DNA of 17,786 nucleotides, taken from contig DAIDIS010000063.1 in the NCBI GenBank assembly GCA_027451785.1, positions 1 through 17,786 of the forward strand, given 5' to 3'. Position numbers and translations under genes: made by a program. Positions within the stretch are counted from its first letter, which is position 1. Each line of letters opens with the position of its first letter. This document shows positions 1-8,251 of this stretch, piece by piece. Origin of the DNA: Acidimicrobiales bacterium (GTDB lineage: Bacteria > Actinomycetota > Acidimicrobiia > Acidimicrobiales > JAKAVM01). Under the pieces are notes generated by a model. The model saw only the letters and a list, made by a program, of their open reading frames with translations. It did no database searches and was not told where the DNA came from.

Positions 1-48
1 AAGAGTTGGCAGGTAGCCCTTGACGGGCTTGTGGTCAGGTATGGCTAA
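1..48 (+). CDS. Possible C-terminal tail of an upstream gene (partial)
   Basis: Frame 1 is open from the left edge to a TAA at 46-48 and reads KSWQVALDGLVVRYG. It could be the last 15 residues of a gene lying upstream, which would then sit 40 bp before the GH2-like gene on the same strand. The tail is too short to name a family. It may equally be a chance open frame. Confidence 0.25.
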   Translation, partial: KSWQVALDGLVVRYG

Positions 49-88
49 AGGCCCCCTTGGCTTTGAGAGCCGGAGTTAGAGGCGGCAC

Positions 89-2731
89 ATGAGGTTCGAA
101 GCAATTCCGTTCTCGGGCTGGAAGGCCTCCCGATCTGAGCCGATTGAGTTCGGATCTCCCTCCGAGGCTCTCGCCGAGTTGGATGCGAGCGGAGAATGGA
201 TCGACGCGGCCGTTCCGGGGACTGTGGCGCAGGCACTCGACGCTGTCGGTCGATGGACAGAGGGCAGAAACCTAGACGATGAAGAGTGGTGGTACCGGAC
301 AGAGTTTTACATAGGGAAATCGGATGGCGGTGCGGAAGTTGAGACAGCCGAGCCTGTTATGCCCATAGGCGGAGGCGGCGCGACCTCTGCGGTACTCCGG
401 CCTTATCGCATTGTCTTCAATGGACTGGCAACTGTGTGCGATGCTTGGGTGGACGATTTGCACTTGCTGCACTCGGAAAACATGTTCCGAAGGTACGAAG
501 TGGATTGCAACCTAGAGCCAGGGGTCCATACTTTGGCACTCAGGTTCTCAAGGCTGACACCGCTTTTGAAGCCGAGAAAGCCAAGGCCAAGGTGGCGGAC
601 TTACCTAGTCAGCAATCAAAGCCTCCGCTGGGTGAGAACCTCGTTGCTCGGGCGAATGCCGGAGTGGACCTACAAGGCGATTCCTGTCGGTCCCTACCGG
701 CCTATCGAGATTTTTCCACTTCCTGCCCGAACCGCCAGGCTCACGAAGGCGGCGGCACGAGTGGAGCCTTCGGGGGATGAGGGAAAGTACCGCGGAGTCG
801 TTTCGTACGTAATCAAATTGGAGGGGGCGTTCACGCCCGAGGAATTCCTCAAGGTTAGGCTCGGCTCGGAGGAGTCGACTTGTGAGGTCAACGGAGGCTA
901 CCCAGCGGGCATTGATGCGCAGGAAACGGCTGACTGCCCTAAAGCTGAAGTCTGGGAAATATCCGGAGAGATCTCGATGGAAGATCCTGATCTGTGGTGG
1001 CCTCATACTCACGGGGAACAACCCTTGTACCCCCTTTCGGTTGTGGTCGATGGCGAAGAACTGCACCTCAGAGACGTCGGGTTTAAATCAACGTCGGTGG
1101 ATAGGGCGGACGGAAAGTTTTCTGTCTCCATCAACGGCGTCGAGGTGTTCTGCCGAGGTGCTGGGTGGATGCCGCTCGACCCTGTCACGATTCAGGATGA
1201 CCTGACGGAAGCGGAGAGAACCCTTCGACTATTCGCTGAAGCCAACTTGAACATGGTGCGCTTTGTCGGGACAACGGTCTATCCGGCTCCCTTCGTGTTG
1301 GATCTGTGCGATCGGATCGGGATCATGGTCTGGCAGGACTGCATGTTCGCTCACATGGATCCACCTGATGACCCAGCATTCAAACGTGAGGTCTCCGCCG
1401 AGCTGACTCAAATGGCGCACGATTACCAAGGAAGACCTTCCCTTACCATCGTTTGTGGATCTGCCGAGATGGAAGAGCAGGCCACAATGCTTGGTCTCTC
1501 GGATGACGACTGGAATTTTCCGATCTTCGACTCGATTGCCCCCGAAATATTCGGGGAGATGCTAGGTCAGGCTCACTATGTCAGATCTACGCCGACGGGT
1601 GGTCCTAACCCCACAGTGATGAACGAGGGTCTCAGCCACTACTTCGGTGTGGGTGGATTCCTCCTGCCATTGGAGGACCCCCGAAGAGCTCAAGTCAAGT
1701 TCGCTTCTGAGTGTCTGATGTTCTCAATTCCACCGGAAGAGGACGAGGTTGACGAGATGTTCGGTGGACCTCATCGAGCGGGCCACGACCCCAAGTGGAA
1801 GCAGACACTGCACAGAGATACCGGCAGATCTTCGGATACCGAGGACGTGGTCAATCACTACAAAAGGGTCATATTCGGCGTGGAACCCAATCTGCTTAGG
1901 CATGGAAGCGCCTCTCGTGCGCTCGACCTGGCTAGGGCAACCGTCTGCGAGTGCATGGAGCAAGTCCTTGGAGAGTTCCGTCGTCCAGGCTCGCCTTGCC
2001 GGGGATCCCTTCTTATGGCTTTAAGGGATATACGGCCCGGAGCAGGATTCGGCGTCGTTGACGCGATGGGAAACCCGAAGGCCCCTTGGTACGTATTGAA
2101 GCGCCTTTTTGATCCCATCGGCTTGATCCTGACCGACGAACGCCTGAATGGCCTGAGCATCAACGTCTTGAACGACACCTGTGAAGTGTTGAGTGGCGAG
2201 CTATCCATCTCGCTGTTCAACGACGGCCATTTGAAGGTGGAATCGGTGACTGCGCCGGTGTCCGTCGATTCTCGTTCCGGGTTGGAAATCAGCTCCTCCG
2301 AGATGTTCGGGTCCTTCAGGGACGTAACGTACGCCTATCGATTCGGTACTCCAGTTCACGATTTGGTCGTCGTGGAACTGAAGGCGAAACTGGAAAGCAG
2401 TGGGGAGGAGATTTCCAGACTTGCTTACTTTTTCCCCTTGGGTCATGACAACTCAACGGAGTTCAGCTTGGGACTGAACGCGGTTGCGCTGCCCAGGAGT
2501 AACGGAGAGTGGTGCCTTCGGATCTCGGCCGAAAGAGTTGCAAAATTTGTATCAATCGAAGCAAAGGGGTTCCGGCCGGATGACTCCTGGTTCCACCTCG
2601 CCCCTGGCTTGACCAAGGAGATCATACTTACTCCGGAGATTGGAATGGGACCCGAAAGGCACCCGGTCGGCAAAGTGCGAGCCATCAACTCCAAGACTGC
2701 GGCGCAGATTGCTATTGGGGAAGCGGGCTAG
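89..2731 (+). CDS. Glycoside hydrolase family 2, beta-mannosidase-like protein
   Basis: This 880-residue protein has the full beta-mannosidase-like GH2 layout. An N-terminal jelly-roll carries AAVPGTV and DEEWWYRTEF (about residues 38-72). The next sandwich ends at GPYRPIEI. The WWPHTHGEQPLY segment leads into the TIM barrel, which holds NMVRFVGTTVYP and MVWQDCMFAH. A C-terminal beta domain follows the stretch RDIRPGAGFGVVDAMGNPK. The likely acid/base is Glu460 in CGSAE, and the likely nucleophile is Glu541 in FASE. Mannosidases normally read GNNE at the first site, so the Asn before Glu460 is Ala here and activity or specificity may differ. There is no signal peptide, so it is probably cytoplasmic. 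GAGG at 79-82 supports the ATG. Family membership is firm; the substrate is unknown. Confidence 0.85.
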   Translation: MRFEAIPFSGWKASRSEPIEFGSPSEALAELDASGEWIDAAVPGTVAQALDAVGRWTEGRNLDDEEWWYRTEFYIGKSDGGAEVETAEPVMPIGGGGATSAVLRPYRIVFNGLATVCDAWVDDLHLLHSENMFRRYEVDCNLEPGVHTLALRFSRLTPLLKPRKPRPRWRTYLVSNQSLRWVRTSLLGRMPEWTYKAIPVGPYRPIEIFPLPARTARLTKAAARVEPSGDEGKYRGVVSYVIKLEGAFTPEEFLKVRLGSEESTCEVNGGYPAGIDAQETADCPKAEVWEISGEISMEDPDLWWPHTHGEQPLYPLSVVVDGEELHLRDVGFKSTSVDRADGKFSVSINGVEVFCRGAGWMPLDPVTIQDDLTEAERTLRLFAEANLNMVRFVGTTVYPAPFVLDLCDRIGIMVWQDCMFAHMDPPDDPAFKREVSAELTQMAHDYQGRPSLTIVCGSAEMEEQATMLGLSDDDWNFPIFDSIAPEIFGEMLGQAHYVRSTPTGGPNPTVMNEGLSHYFGVGGFLLPLEDPRRAQVKFASECLMFSIPPEEDEVDEMFGGPHRAGHDPKWKQTLHRDTGRSSDTEDVVNHYKRVIFGVEPNLLRHGSASRALDLARATVCECMEQVLGEFRRPGSPCRGSLLMALRDIRPGAGFGVVDAMGNPKAPWYVLKRLFDPIGLILTDERLNGLSINVLNDTCEVLSGELSISLFNDGHLKVESVTAPVSVDSRSGLEISSSEMFGSFRDVTYAYRFGTPVHDLVVVELKAKLESSGEEISRLAYFFPLGHDNSTEFSLGLNAVALPRSNGEWCLRISAERVAKFVSIEAKGFRPDDSWFHLAPGLTKEIILTPEIGMGPERHPVGKVRAINSKTAAQIAIGEAG

Positions 2732-2813
2732 AGAAAGCTGGCACGAATAGCGTCAAGATCGCCCATTTCGCCTTTGTTTAACTGACGGACTTCAGATCCG
2801 GCAAATAACCTAC

Positions 2814-3560
2814 TCAGTGCTTCCTGGACTCTCTTCTAAGAAGCCAAGTCTCCGGAACATGATCGGAACCCGGGATCAGCCCGACTTGTTTGAACCCAAA
2901 AGACTCGTAGAACGGCCGGAGCTCGGGCTGAGAAAAGGAACCGACGGCATCGAGTCCGCAGACGTCGCAAAGCGCAATGACTTCCGAGAGGATAGCTCTT
3001 GCTAGGCCGTGTCCCCTCCGCTCGGGCTCTGTGCCCAATGCGCTGATGGTTACCAGCTCAGCACCTTGGAGCTGGGAGCCGATTTCTTCAAGAGCCGACC
3101 TGACTTCTGGAAAGGCATTGCTCCCGACAGCTCGATGCGCACTTCTCACCATTCGGTTGAACCGAAGTTGCTCTGAGAATTGCTCTGCTTGCACATCTCC
3201 ACGGGAAAAAACAATGACGCTCCATCGCCCATCAGTTAAGGCACGGGTTCCATGGAAGTTGTTCCCGAGCACGTAGGTTCCCTTGGTCCCAGGAATCATT
3301 GCCAGTGACTCGTCGGGAAAGGCGGATGGGTCTCTCGTTACAAGTGGAGACGAGGCGGCTTTGCTCGAAGCGGCACGAAGGCGCTCTTCGTAGATCTCGG
3401 TCAGAAACCTCATCCGCAATTCGGGATCAGGGAACATTGCCTTGGACATTGGGGTCTCGGAGAGTGCTGTTGCAAGAACAATCGAAAGGTCTTCGACTTC
3501 TCCAGGGTCAACCTCCCTCAAAGTTGGAAGTGGCTCAACTGCATCGCCTGCGGCCGACAT
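2814..3560 (-). CDS. GNAT-family N-acetyltransferase
   Basis: This 248-residue protein ends in a GNAT fold. It has the acetyl-CoA pyrophosphate loop ERRGHGLA (about residues 180-187), preceded by the beta strand LVTISALGTEP. It closes with the usual FYESFGFKQVG segment followed by ETWLLRR. The N-terminal half, with MFPDPELRMRFL, resembles GNATs that act on small molecules rather than the ribosomal-protein type. I chose the ATG at 3560 because AAAGGGGGG lies just before it; a TTG five codons upstream falls ahead of that site. The gene converges on the GH2-like gene and diverges from the tandem hydrolase. The acyl acceptor cannot be read from the sequence. Confidence 0.8.
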   Translation of the reverse strand: MSAAGDAVEPLPTLREVDPGEVEDLSIVLATALSETPMSKAMFPDPELRMRFLTEIYEERLRAASSKAASSPLVTRDPSAFPDESLAMIPGTKGTYVLGNNFHGTRALTDGRWSVIVFSRGDVQAEQFSEQLRFNRMVRSAHRAVGSNAFPEVRSALEEIGSQLQGAELVTISALGTEPERRGHGLARAILSEVIALCDVCGLDAVGSFSQPELRPFYESFGFKQVGLIPGSDHVPETWLLRRESRKH

Positions 3561-3632
3561 TCGCCCCCCTTTCAAGTTTCGCGAGAGACCGGCTGTAATC
3601 TTGTTGATGCTACTTGCTGAGAGAGAGAGGCG
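3561..3632. promoter_or_regulatory. Short divergent promoter region
   Basis: This 72-bp gap separates the starts of the acetyltransferase (minus) and the tandem hydrolase (plus), so it must hold both promoters unless one gene is read from further away. A TGTAAT at 3594-3599 could be a plus-strand -10, with a poor TTCAAG -35 seventeen bases upstream. GAGAGAGAGG just before 3633 is the likely hydrolase ribosome site. I see no clear operator. Confidence 0.3.
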
Positions 3633-5429
3633 ATGAAGGAAATTCCTCAGTGGTTCGGGTCGGCGGAGCGGCCACTATTCGGGAACTTGGCTATCCCGGA
3701 AGGTTCGTTCTCTAAGGGGGGAGTTCTTATCTGCCCACCTCTTGGCCGAGAACTTATCTATACGTACGGGGTTTTGAAGCAGCTCGGCGACCAACTTTGC
3801 GGACTTGGCTTTACCGTCTTGCGGTTCCACTACGACGGCACTGGACATTCGGCCGGAACCGACAGTGACTCCGGCAGGGTTGCGGCGTGGTTGTCCAGCA
3901 TCGACAAGGGCATAGCGTTCCTGTCTTCTACCGGTGTTACAAACGTGACATTGGTGGGCATGAGGGCCGGCGCTCTGCTTGCGATGAAGTGGCTGGTAGG
4001 CCCGGGGATTGATGCGGATGGACTCCTTGTCGAGCAGACCTCCAAGCTCGAAGCAAGGGTGAACGCTCTTGTCTTATGGGATCCGGTGCTGGACGGGAAG
4101 CGCTTCCTGCGAGAGTCCAGAGCATTGCACATGGTTTCCAACTCCACAGGGGGGAATGGCGATGGATCAGTGGAGGCGCCGGGAGTCGTGTACTCGGAGG
4201 AGACGGTGAGGGATCTGTCTGCGATCACCGTTTCTGATATCGAAGATGGACTTTCCAGAAAATCTCCAGCGATTGGCGTAGTAACCAACCCGGGCCGGGC
4301 AGCCAGCCCACGGCTGGAGAAGTTCGTGGCTTTGACTGATGCGAGACTCGATATTGGACTATCGCTTGCGGATATTTTTTCGGACTCTCAGTTTGATTAC
4401 TATCAAGGAACCGATCTAGTCGGCCCCATGGTTACCATGGTGAGTTCGATCGCTCCTGTAGAGCAGACGAGCATCTTGGTCCCCAAGGTGCAGGTGACAG
4501 CGGTAGTGGATGAAGCCGGCAACGTTGTTGAGACAATCGAACACCTTGGTGAACGCCCGCTATTCGGAATTTCGAGCAGACCGGCAGGGGGCGTTCCTGC
4601 AAGACAGGGTGCTCCTAAGATCATTTTCTGGAACGTGGGCCGGGAGTTATGCATCGGGCCTGCCCGACAATGGGTCGAGTTGGCCAGGCGATGGTCAGCA
4701 CTGGGATTCGAGTGCTTGCGATTCGATTTAACGTCTATCGGTGACTCGCCCTTGCCTCACGACGGCTGGGAGAGGACCAAGTCGTCGCTATTTGAGGATG
4801 TGCAAGTTGCCGGAAGTGAGTTCGTGGAAGATATCCACTCTGGATTGGTTTGTGTTGGCCTTTGCTCGGGTTCCCATATCTCAATCGAGCTTGGCGCCGA
4901 GTGGAGACCCCTTGGGGTAATGGTCGTGAACCCTTACATGACAGCCAGTTGGGCATTCGGGATTAATGTCCCTAGGGAAGGCGAGAATGGCGACTCGAAG
5001 GTCGGCAACCCGGAACTGCATGAGAACGAACATGATTGGTCAATCTTGGCGAAGGGTTTGGTAGCCACGGCTAACAAGGTAGTGGCCGAAAAGATCGCTG
5101 AGACCCTGCAGTCGAGCAGGGTACAAGGTCTCAAGGGCAAAATGGGTTACCCGTTGTGGCGAGTACTCGACTTCGCTGGGGTCAAGAAACTCCCTTCCAG
5201 GAGACTGGAAAAGTTGGTTGAGGTGGGTGTGGCCACTTTGATAGTGGCGGGGCCGGAGGAGGCTGCGCCACTTCTGGAGCGTTCGCGGCCTCAATTGGAG
5301 AGGATGACGTCTACTGGACGGTTTAAGTTCGTCAGGATCGATGAAATGGATCACTCAATCCTGAAGCGACGGCAGCGAGAGGAACTTTGCGATGTCCTGA
5401 CCGACTACTTGGTGAGCACATATGGCTAG
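3633..5429 (+). CDS. Tandem alpha/beta-hydrolase protein with non-serine nucleophile sites
   Basis: This 598-residue protein holds two alpha/beta-hydrolase modules. Module 1 (about 10-210) has the oxyanion strand LICPPLGRE and FHYDGTGHSAG. Its nucleophile elbow is GMRAG, with Arg111 where Ser is expected. A linker ends at ETIEHLGERPLFGIS (about 304-318) and opens module 2, which has WNVGRELCIGPARQW, FDLTSIGDSP and the elbow GLCSG, putting Cys411 at the nucleophile position. A candidate catalytic His lies in DEMDH near the C-terminus. Exosortase-associated hydrolases have a GLRLG-type elbow, and GLCSG recurs in related hydrolases near polysaccharide loci. My reading is a pseudo-enzyme module fused to a Cys-hydrolase or acyl-transfer module. 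There is no signal peptide. The substrate is unknown. Confidence 0.75.
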   Translation: MKEIPQWFGSAERPLFGNLAIPEGSFSKGGVLICPPLGRELIYTYGVLKQLGDQLCGLGFTVLRFHYDGTGHSAGTDSDSGRVAAWLSSIDKGIAFLSSTGVTNVTLVGMRAGALLAMKWLVGPGIDADGLLVEQTSKLEARVNALVLWDPVLDGKRFLRESRALHMVSNSTGGNGDGSVEAPGVVYSEETVRDLSAITVSDIEDGLSRKSPAIGVVTNPGRAASPRLEKFVALTDARLDIGLSLADIFSDSQFDYYQGTDLVGPMVTMVSSIAPVEQTSILVPKVQVTAVVDEAGNVVETIEHLGERPLFGISSRPAGGVPARQGAPKIIFWNVGRELCIGPARQWVELARRWSALGFECLRFDLTSIGDSPLPHDGWERTKSSLFEDVQVAGSEFVEDIHSGLVCVGLCSGSHISIELGAEWRPLGVMVVNPYMTASWAFGINVPREGENGDSKVGNPELHENEHDWSILAKGLVATANKVVAEKIAETLQSSRVQGLKGKMGYPLWRVLDFAGVKKLPSRRLEKLVEVGVATLIVAGPEEAAPLLERSRPQLERMTSTGRFKFVRIDEMDHSILKRRQREELCDVLTDYLVSTYG

Positions 5430-5486
5430 CGTCGGCGGCGTGCGTTGGCGAAAATTCCGAAAGTGACCTCACGGGTTCCTCCGGTC

Positions 5487-5512
5487 GGTATCAATACCTG
5501 TAGGATCAATAC
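5487..5512. repeat. Small inverted repeat plus direct repeat upstream of the aldo/keto reductase
   Basis: GGTAT-CA-ATACC forms an inverted repeat at 5487-5498. The octamer ATCAATAC occurs at 5490-5497 and again at 5505-5512, a 15-base period. It lies in the 199-bp gap (5430-5628) between the tandem hydrolase and the aldo/keto reductase, about 117 bases before the chosen start. It could be a regulator site; chance is not excluded. I see nothing else convincing in this gap. Confidence 0.25.
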
Positions 5513-5615
5513 TTCGCGGTAAGACTTATATGTCCTCCTATCAGGAAGGTGCACGAAAACCTAAGGGCGCACGCCTGGGTTGTGCGGCCTGCTGGGCGGG
5601 TATGCAACTGAGTTC

Positions 5616-5621
5616 GAAGGG
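5616..5621 (+). promoter_or_regulatory. Ribosome binding site fixing a TTG start
   Basis: GAAGGG lies seven bases before the TTG at 5629. It supports that codon over the in-frame ATGs at 5530 and 5602, whose extra residues do not look like the start of an aldo/keto reductase. Confidence 0.55.
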
Positions 5622-5628
5622 CGACACA

Positions 5629-6600
5629 TTGCAGTACAGGAAGTTGGGTAGTTCCACTCTGGAGGTTTCAGTAGTCGGGCTGGGGGCCAACAATTTCGGT
5701 TCAAGGCTGGACGCTCAGCAGACAAGCAAAGTTGTCGACGCTGCCCTTGACGCCGGTGTGAATTTCATCGATACCGCCGACATCTACGGCAACAAGGGCG
5801 GGTCTGAGGTCGCCATTGGGAAGGCGATCGGCGGACGCCGGGAATCGTTCGTACTGGCTACGAAATTCGGAATGGATATGGTCAACGAATATCCGAGCGA
5901 CATACCACGAGCATCGCCGAAGTACATGCGGATGGCGGTGGAAGGCTCACTCTCGCGCTTGAATACCGACTATATCGACCTCTATCAACTCCACGAGCCT
6001 GATGGCATCACACCGATTGAGGAGACTCTGGGGGAGATGACCCTTCTTGTCGAAGAGGGAAAGGTGAGGTTCGTGGGGTCCTCCAACTTTGCCTCGTGGC
6101 AGGTTGTGGAGGCCGACGAGGTAGCTAAGACTACGGGCTCTGTGCGGTTCGAGTCGTCGCAGAACCACTATTCCCTACTCCAAAGACACATCGAGTCCGA
6201 ACTTGCTGGAGTATGTGTTGAACGGAAGATCGGCATCCTCCCGTATTTTCCTCTCGCAAATGGAATTTTGACCGGGAAGTGGAAACGAGGCGATCCGCCT
6301 CCCGAGGGAAGCCGTCTATCCGAGGCATGGGCGAGATCGTACGCGACTCCAGAAGCCTTCGACGTCGTCGAGAAACTGGAGGCATTCGCTTCCGAGAGGA
6401 GCATTTCGATCCTCTCCGTCGCAGTCGGTGGGCTGGCCGCTCAACCCGGTGTCGCATCAGTGATTGCCGGAGCGACTTCCGCAGAGCAGATCAAGGCAAA
6501 CGCTCAGGCCGGTGAATGGGTTCCGACCGAATCCGACTTGGTGGAGCTGGACAAAATCACCCTCAGTCATCGAAAAAACTCCAATCCACTGGCGACCTGA
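5629..6600 (+). CDS. Aldo/keto reductase
   Basis: This is a 323-residue NADPH-dependent oxidoreductase of the aldo/keto reductase superfamily, TIM-barrel type. From the TTG start the protein opens QYRKLGSSTLEVS, the family's usual N-terminus. The catalytic tetrad is visible as Asp48 and Tyr53 in DTADIYG, Lys79 in ATKFG and His122 in LYQLHEPD. The C-terminal cofactor region includes VIAGATSAEQIKANA. Its length matches the YghZ/Kvbeta-like subgroup. It lies 199 bp behind the tandem hydrolase and 39 bp before the ATP-grasp gene, so it is probably co-transcribed with the latter. The carbonyl substrate cannot be deduced. Confidence 0.9.
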   Translation: MQYRKLGSSTLEVSVVGLGANNFGSRLDAQQTSKVVDAALDAGVNFIDTADIYGNKGGSEVAIGKAIGGRRESFVLATKFGMDMVNEYPSDIPRASPKYMRMAVEGSLSRLNTDYIDLYQLHEPDGITPIEETLGEMTLLVEEGKVRFVGSSNFASWQVVEADEVAKTTGSVRFESSQNHYSLLQRHIESELAGVCVERKIGILPYFPLANGILTGKWKRGDPPPEGSRLSEAWARSYATPEAFDVVEKLEAFASERSISILSVAVGGLAAQPGVASVIAGATSAEQIKANAQAGEWVPTESDLVELDKITLSHRKNSNPLAT

Positions 6601-6639
6601 ACTTCGCACTCACTAAGCGTGACGTAAGATTGAGTTGAA

Positions 6640-7941
6640 GTGTTGTTGGAAAACCCGCCGCCCAATCCAGTAATCGCTGTGGTGATCGGTCAGGGTACTT
6701 ACTCCGCATTTCAGATTAAGGCCTTCTTTGAAGATAAGGCCGGCCTCGTATGGGTTGCCGACTCGACCCATCTCCCTGCCGAGTCTCCGGCAACACTTGT
6801 ATCCAGGTTGGGCAACTTCGTCGACACGCATTCCAAGAAACCAGAGGATGTTGCCGAAGAACTTGGCTCCCTAAGCGTGTCCGGGATAATCGCATTTGCC
6901 GACCCCCAGTTGCCGATTGCCGCAAGTCTTGCAGAATTGCTGGGTCTGAGTTTCAACACGCCTGAAGTAGTTGCCGGTCTAACCGACAAGCTCATACAGC
7001 GTGAGCGTCTTTCGGAAGCGGGGATCTGGACGCCCGACCACTGTGTCATAGACTTGGCTAAAGACAGCGGCGCCGTTGCAGACTTCCGGCAAACCGGCTT
7101 GGGCAATCTGCCCGAAGGCACATTGCCTGGGTATCCTGCCGTCCTGAAACCCCGCATTGGGACAAATAGCTCCAATACATTCCTGATTACCGATGAGGCG
7201 TGCCTGGCATCTACTTGTTCGGGGCTGGTTGCGAGCGGATTTGCCGAGCAATTCATAATCGAAGCCTTCATTGGTGATCACAGCTCTGCTCGAGGAAGCT
7301 CGGCTTCCGCCGACTATGTTTCAGTCGAGAGCTTCGTGGATTCGGGTGCAGTGGTTCACCTCGGCATTACCGGAAGGTTTCCTGCTGCTCCGCCATTTCG
7401 CGGGTCCGGAGGCTTCTTTCCAGCCGACCTCGGTGCGCATCTCGAACGGGATGTCTACCGTTTGACAGAGCAAAGCCTTGCGGCCCTGAAAGTCAGGTCC
7501 GGAATCTGTCACACCGAAATCAAGTTGACTGCCGAGGGACCCCGCCTCCTTGAAGTTAACGGCAGGTTGGGGGGCGACACGGAAGTCCTCGTGCGATTGT
7601 CAACCGGAAACTCGATTGTCCCATATTTGGTTAGCAATATCGTCTCTGGGAAGTCTGGCGCGGCCACCTCCGATTTCGTGACGAAGCGGGTGGCATTTAG
7701 AATTGCGGTGCAGCCGCCAATCGAGGCCACAAGGCTGGACGCTATATCAGGCCTCGATAAAGCGGCAGCCCTTCCCGGCGTCGAAAACGTAGTCCTTAAC
7801 AAGGCGGTAGGCACCGAACTCGACTACCGAGAGGGAGCCATGAGTCAGATCTACTCGGTCTCTGGAAGTGCGGATGACTACGACAAGATGCTGGCCTTGA
7901 GGCAGCGGGTCATCGACTCGGTTGAGATGAAGTTCAGTTAG
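6640..7941 (+). CDS. ATP-grasp domain ligase
   Basis: This 433-residue protein has an N-terminal Rossmann-like pre-ATP-grasp domain (about 1-110) and an ATP-grasp core. Lys170 in YPAVLKPRIGT should contact ATP. A second strand reads FIIEAFIGD. The metal-binding end carries Glu293 in CHTEIK and Glu305/Asn307 in LLEVNGRLGGD. These motifs fit the carboxylate-amine ligase/carbamoyl-phosphate-synthase-L-like group, which forms acyl phosphates and joins them to an amine. BacD-type amino-acid ligases are the closest functional analogy. The start is GTG with only a weak ribosome site. It follows the aldo/keto reductase by 39 bp, which suggests a shared pathway. The substrates are unknown. Confidence 0.8.
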   Translation: MLLENPPPNPVIAVVIGQGTYSAFQIKAFFEDKAGLVWVADSTHLPAESPATLVSRLGNFVDTHSKKPEDVAEELGSLSVSGIIAFADPQLPIAASLAELLGLSFNTPEVVAGLTDKLIQRERLSEAGIWTPDHCVIDLAKDSGAVADFRQTGLGNLPEGTLPGYPAVLKPRIGTNSSNTFLITDEACLASTCSGLVASGFAEQFIIEAFIGDHSSARGSSASADYVSVESFVDSGAVVHLGITGRFPAAPPFRGSGGFFPADLGAHLERDVYRLTEQSLAALKVRSGICHTEIKLTAEGPRLLEVNGRLGGDTEVLVRLSTGNSIVPYLVSNIVSGKSGAATSDFVTKRVAFRIAVQPPIEATRLDAISGLDKAAALPGVENVVLNKAVGTELDYREGAMSQIYSVSGSADDYDKMLALRQRVIDSVEMKFS

Positions 7942-7962
7942 CACACTCGGCTTAGCCGAATC

Positions 7963-7988
7963 CTCCGGACCGACCAAAAGGTGCGGAG
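7963..7988. terminator. Candidate hairpin between convergent genes
   Basis: CTCCGGACC (7963-7971) pairs with GGTGCGGAG (7980-7988) over nine positions with one mismatch and an eight-base loop. A smaller repeat, TCGGCT-T-AGCCGA, sits at 7947-7959. Both lie between the stops of the ATP-grasp gene and the DUF5522 gene, where a two-way terminator would be expected. No T-run follows, so the call is weak. Confidence 0.35.
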
Positions 7989-7997
7989 CGCAGGAAC

Positions 7998-8234
7998 CTA
8001 ATCCGGCAGCCTTTCGTCTCGTTTGTATGGGCAATGCCTACAGCCACTTTGGCAGCACTTGCCCCTATCGGATAAGTAACGAACGGTGAACACGAAATAC
8101 CCGGTCGAAGGATCGATGTAGCCATCTCGTCCTTCAGCGATTGCCTGCCGATGAGCCCGGGCTATCGAATTGACTGACTCGTCTCGTGGATTGGGCTCTT
8201 CGAACTGGCCCTTTTCGTCTCGAGTGCACATCAT
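7998..8234 (-). CDS. DUF5522 family Cys-rich small protein
   Basis: This 78-residue protein has the DUF5522 signature: GYIDPSTGYFVFTVRYLSDRG followed by a C-terminal cysteine cluster with Cys60, Cys61, Cys65 and Cys68 (KCCQSGCRHCPY). The Cys/His spacing suggests a metal or Fe-S site, though the family has no established function that I know of. The start is one of two tandem ATGs (8234 or 8231), with only a weak ribosome site. It begins 17 bp after the isochorismate synthase stop on the same strand, so it is almost certainly in that operon. Translational coupling is possible. Confidence 0.8.
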   Translation of the reverse strand: MMCTRDEKGQFEEPNPRDESVNSIARAHRQAIAEGRDGYIDPSTGYFVFTVRYLSDRGKCCQSGCRHCPYKRDERLPD

Positions 8235-8251
8235 GCGCTGCTCGTCTCAGC

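Noticed and set aside
605..1066. Long minus-strand open frame inside the GH2-like gene
   Set aside because: It is antisense to recognisable GH2 domains and has no ribosome site or known motif.
5530..5628. Upstream ATGs for the aldo/keto reductase (5530, 5602)
   Set aside because: The 33 extra residues have no family similarity. TTG 5629 has GAAGGG at good spacing and gives the typical QYRKLG start.
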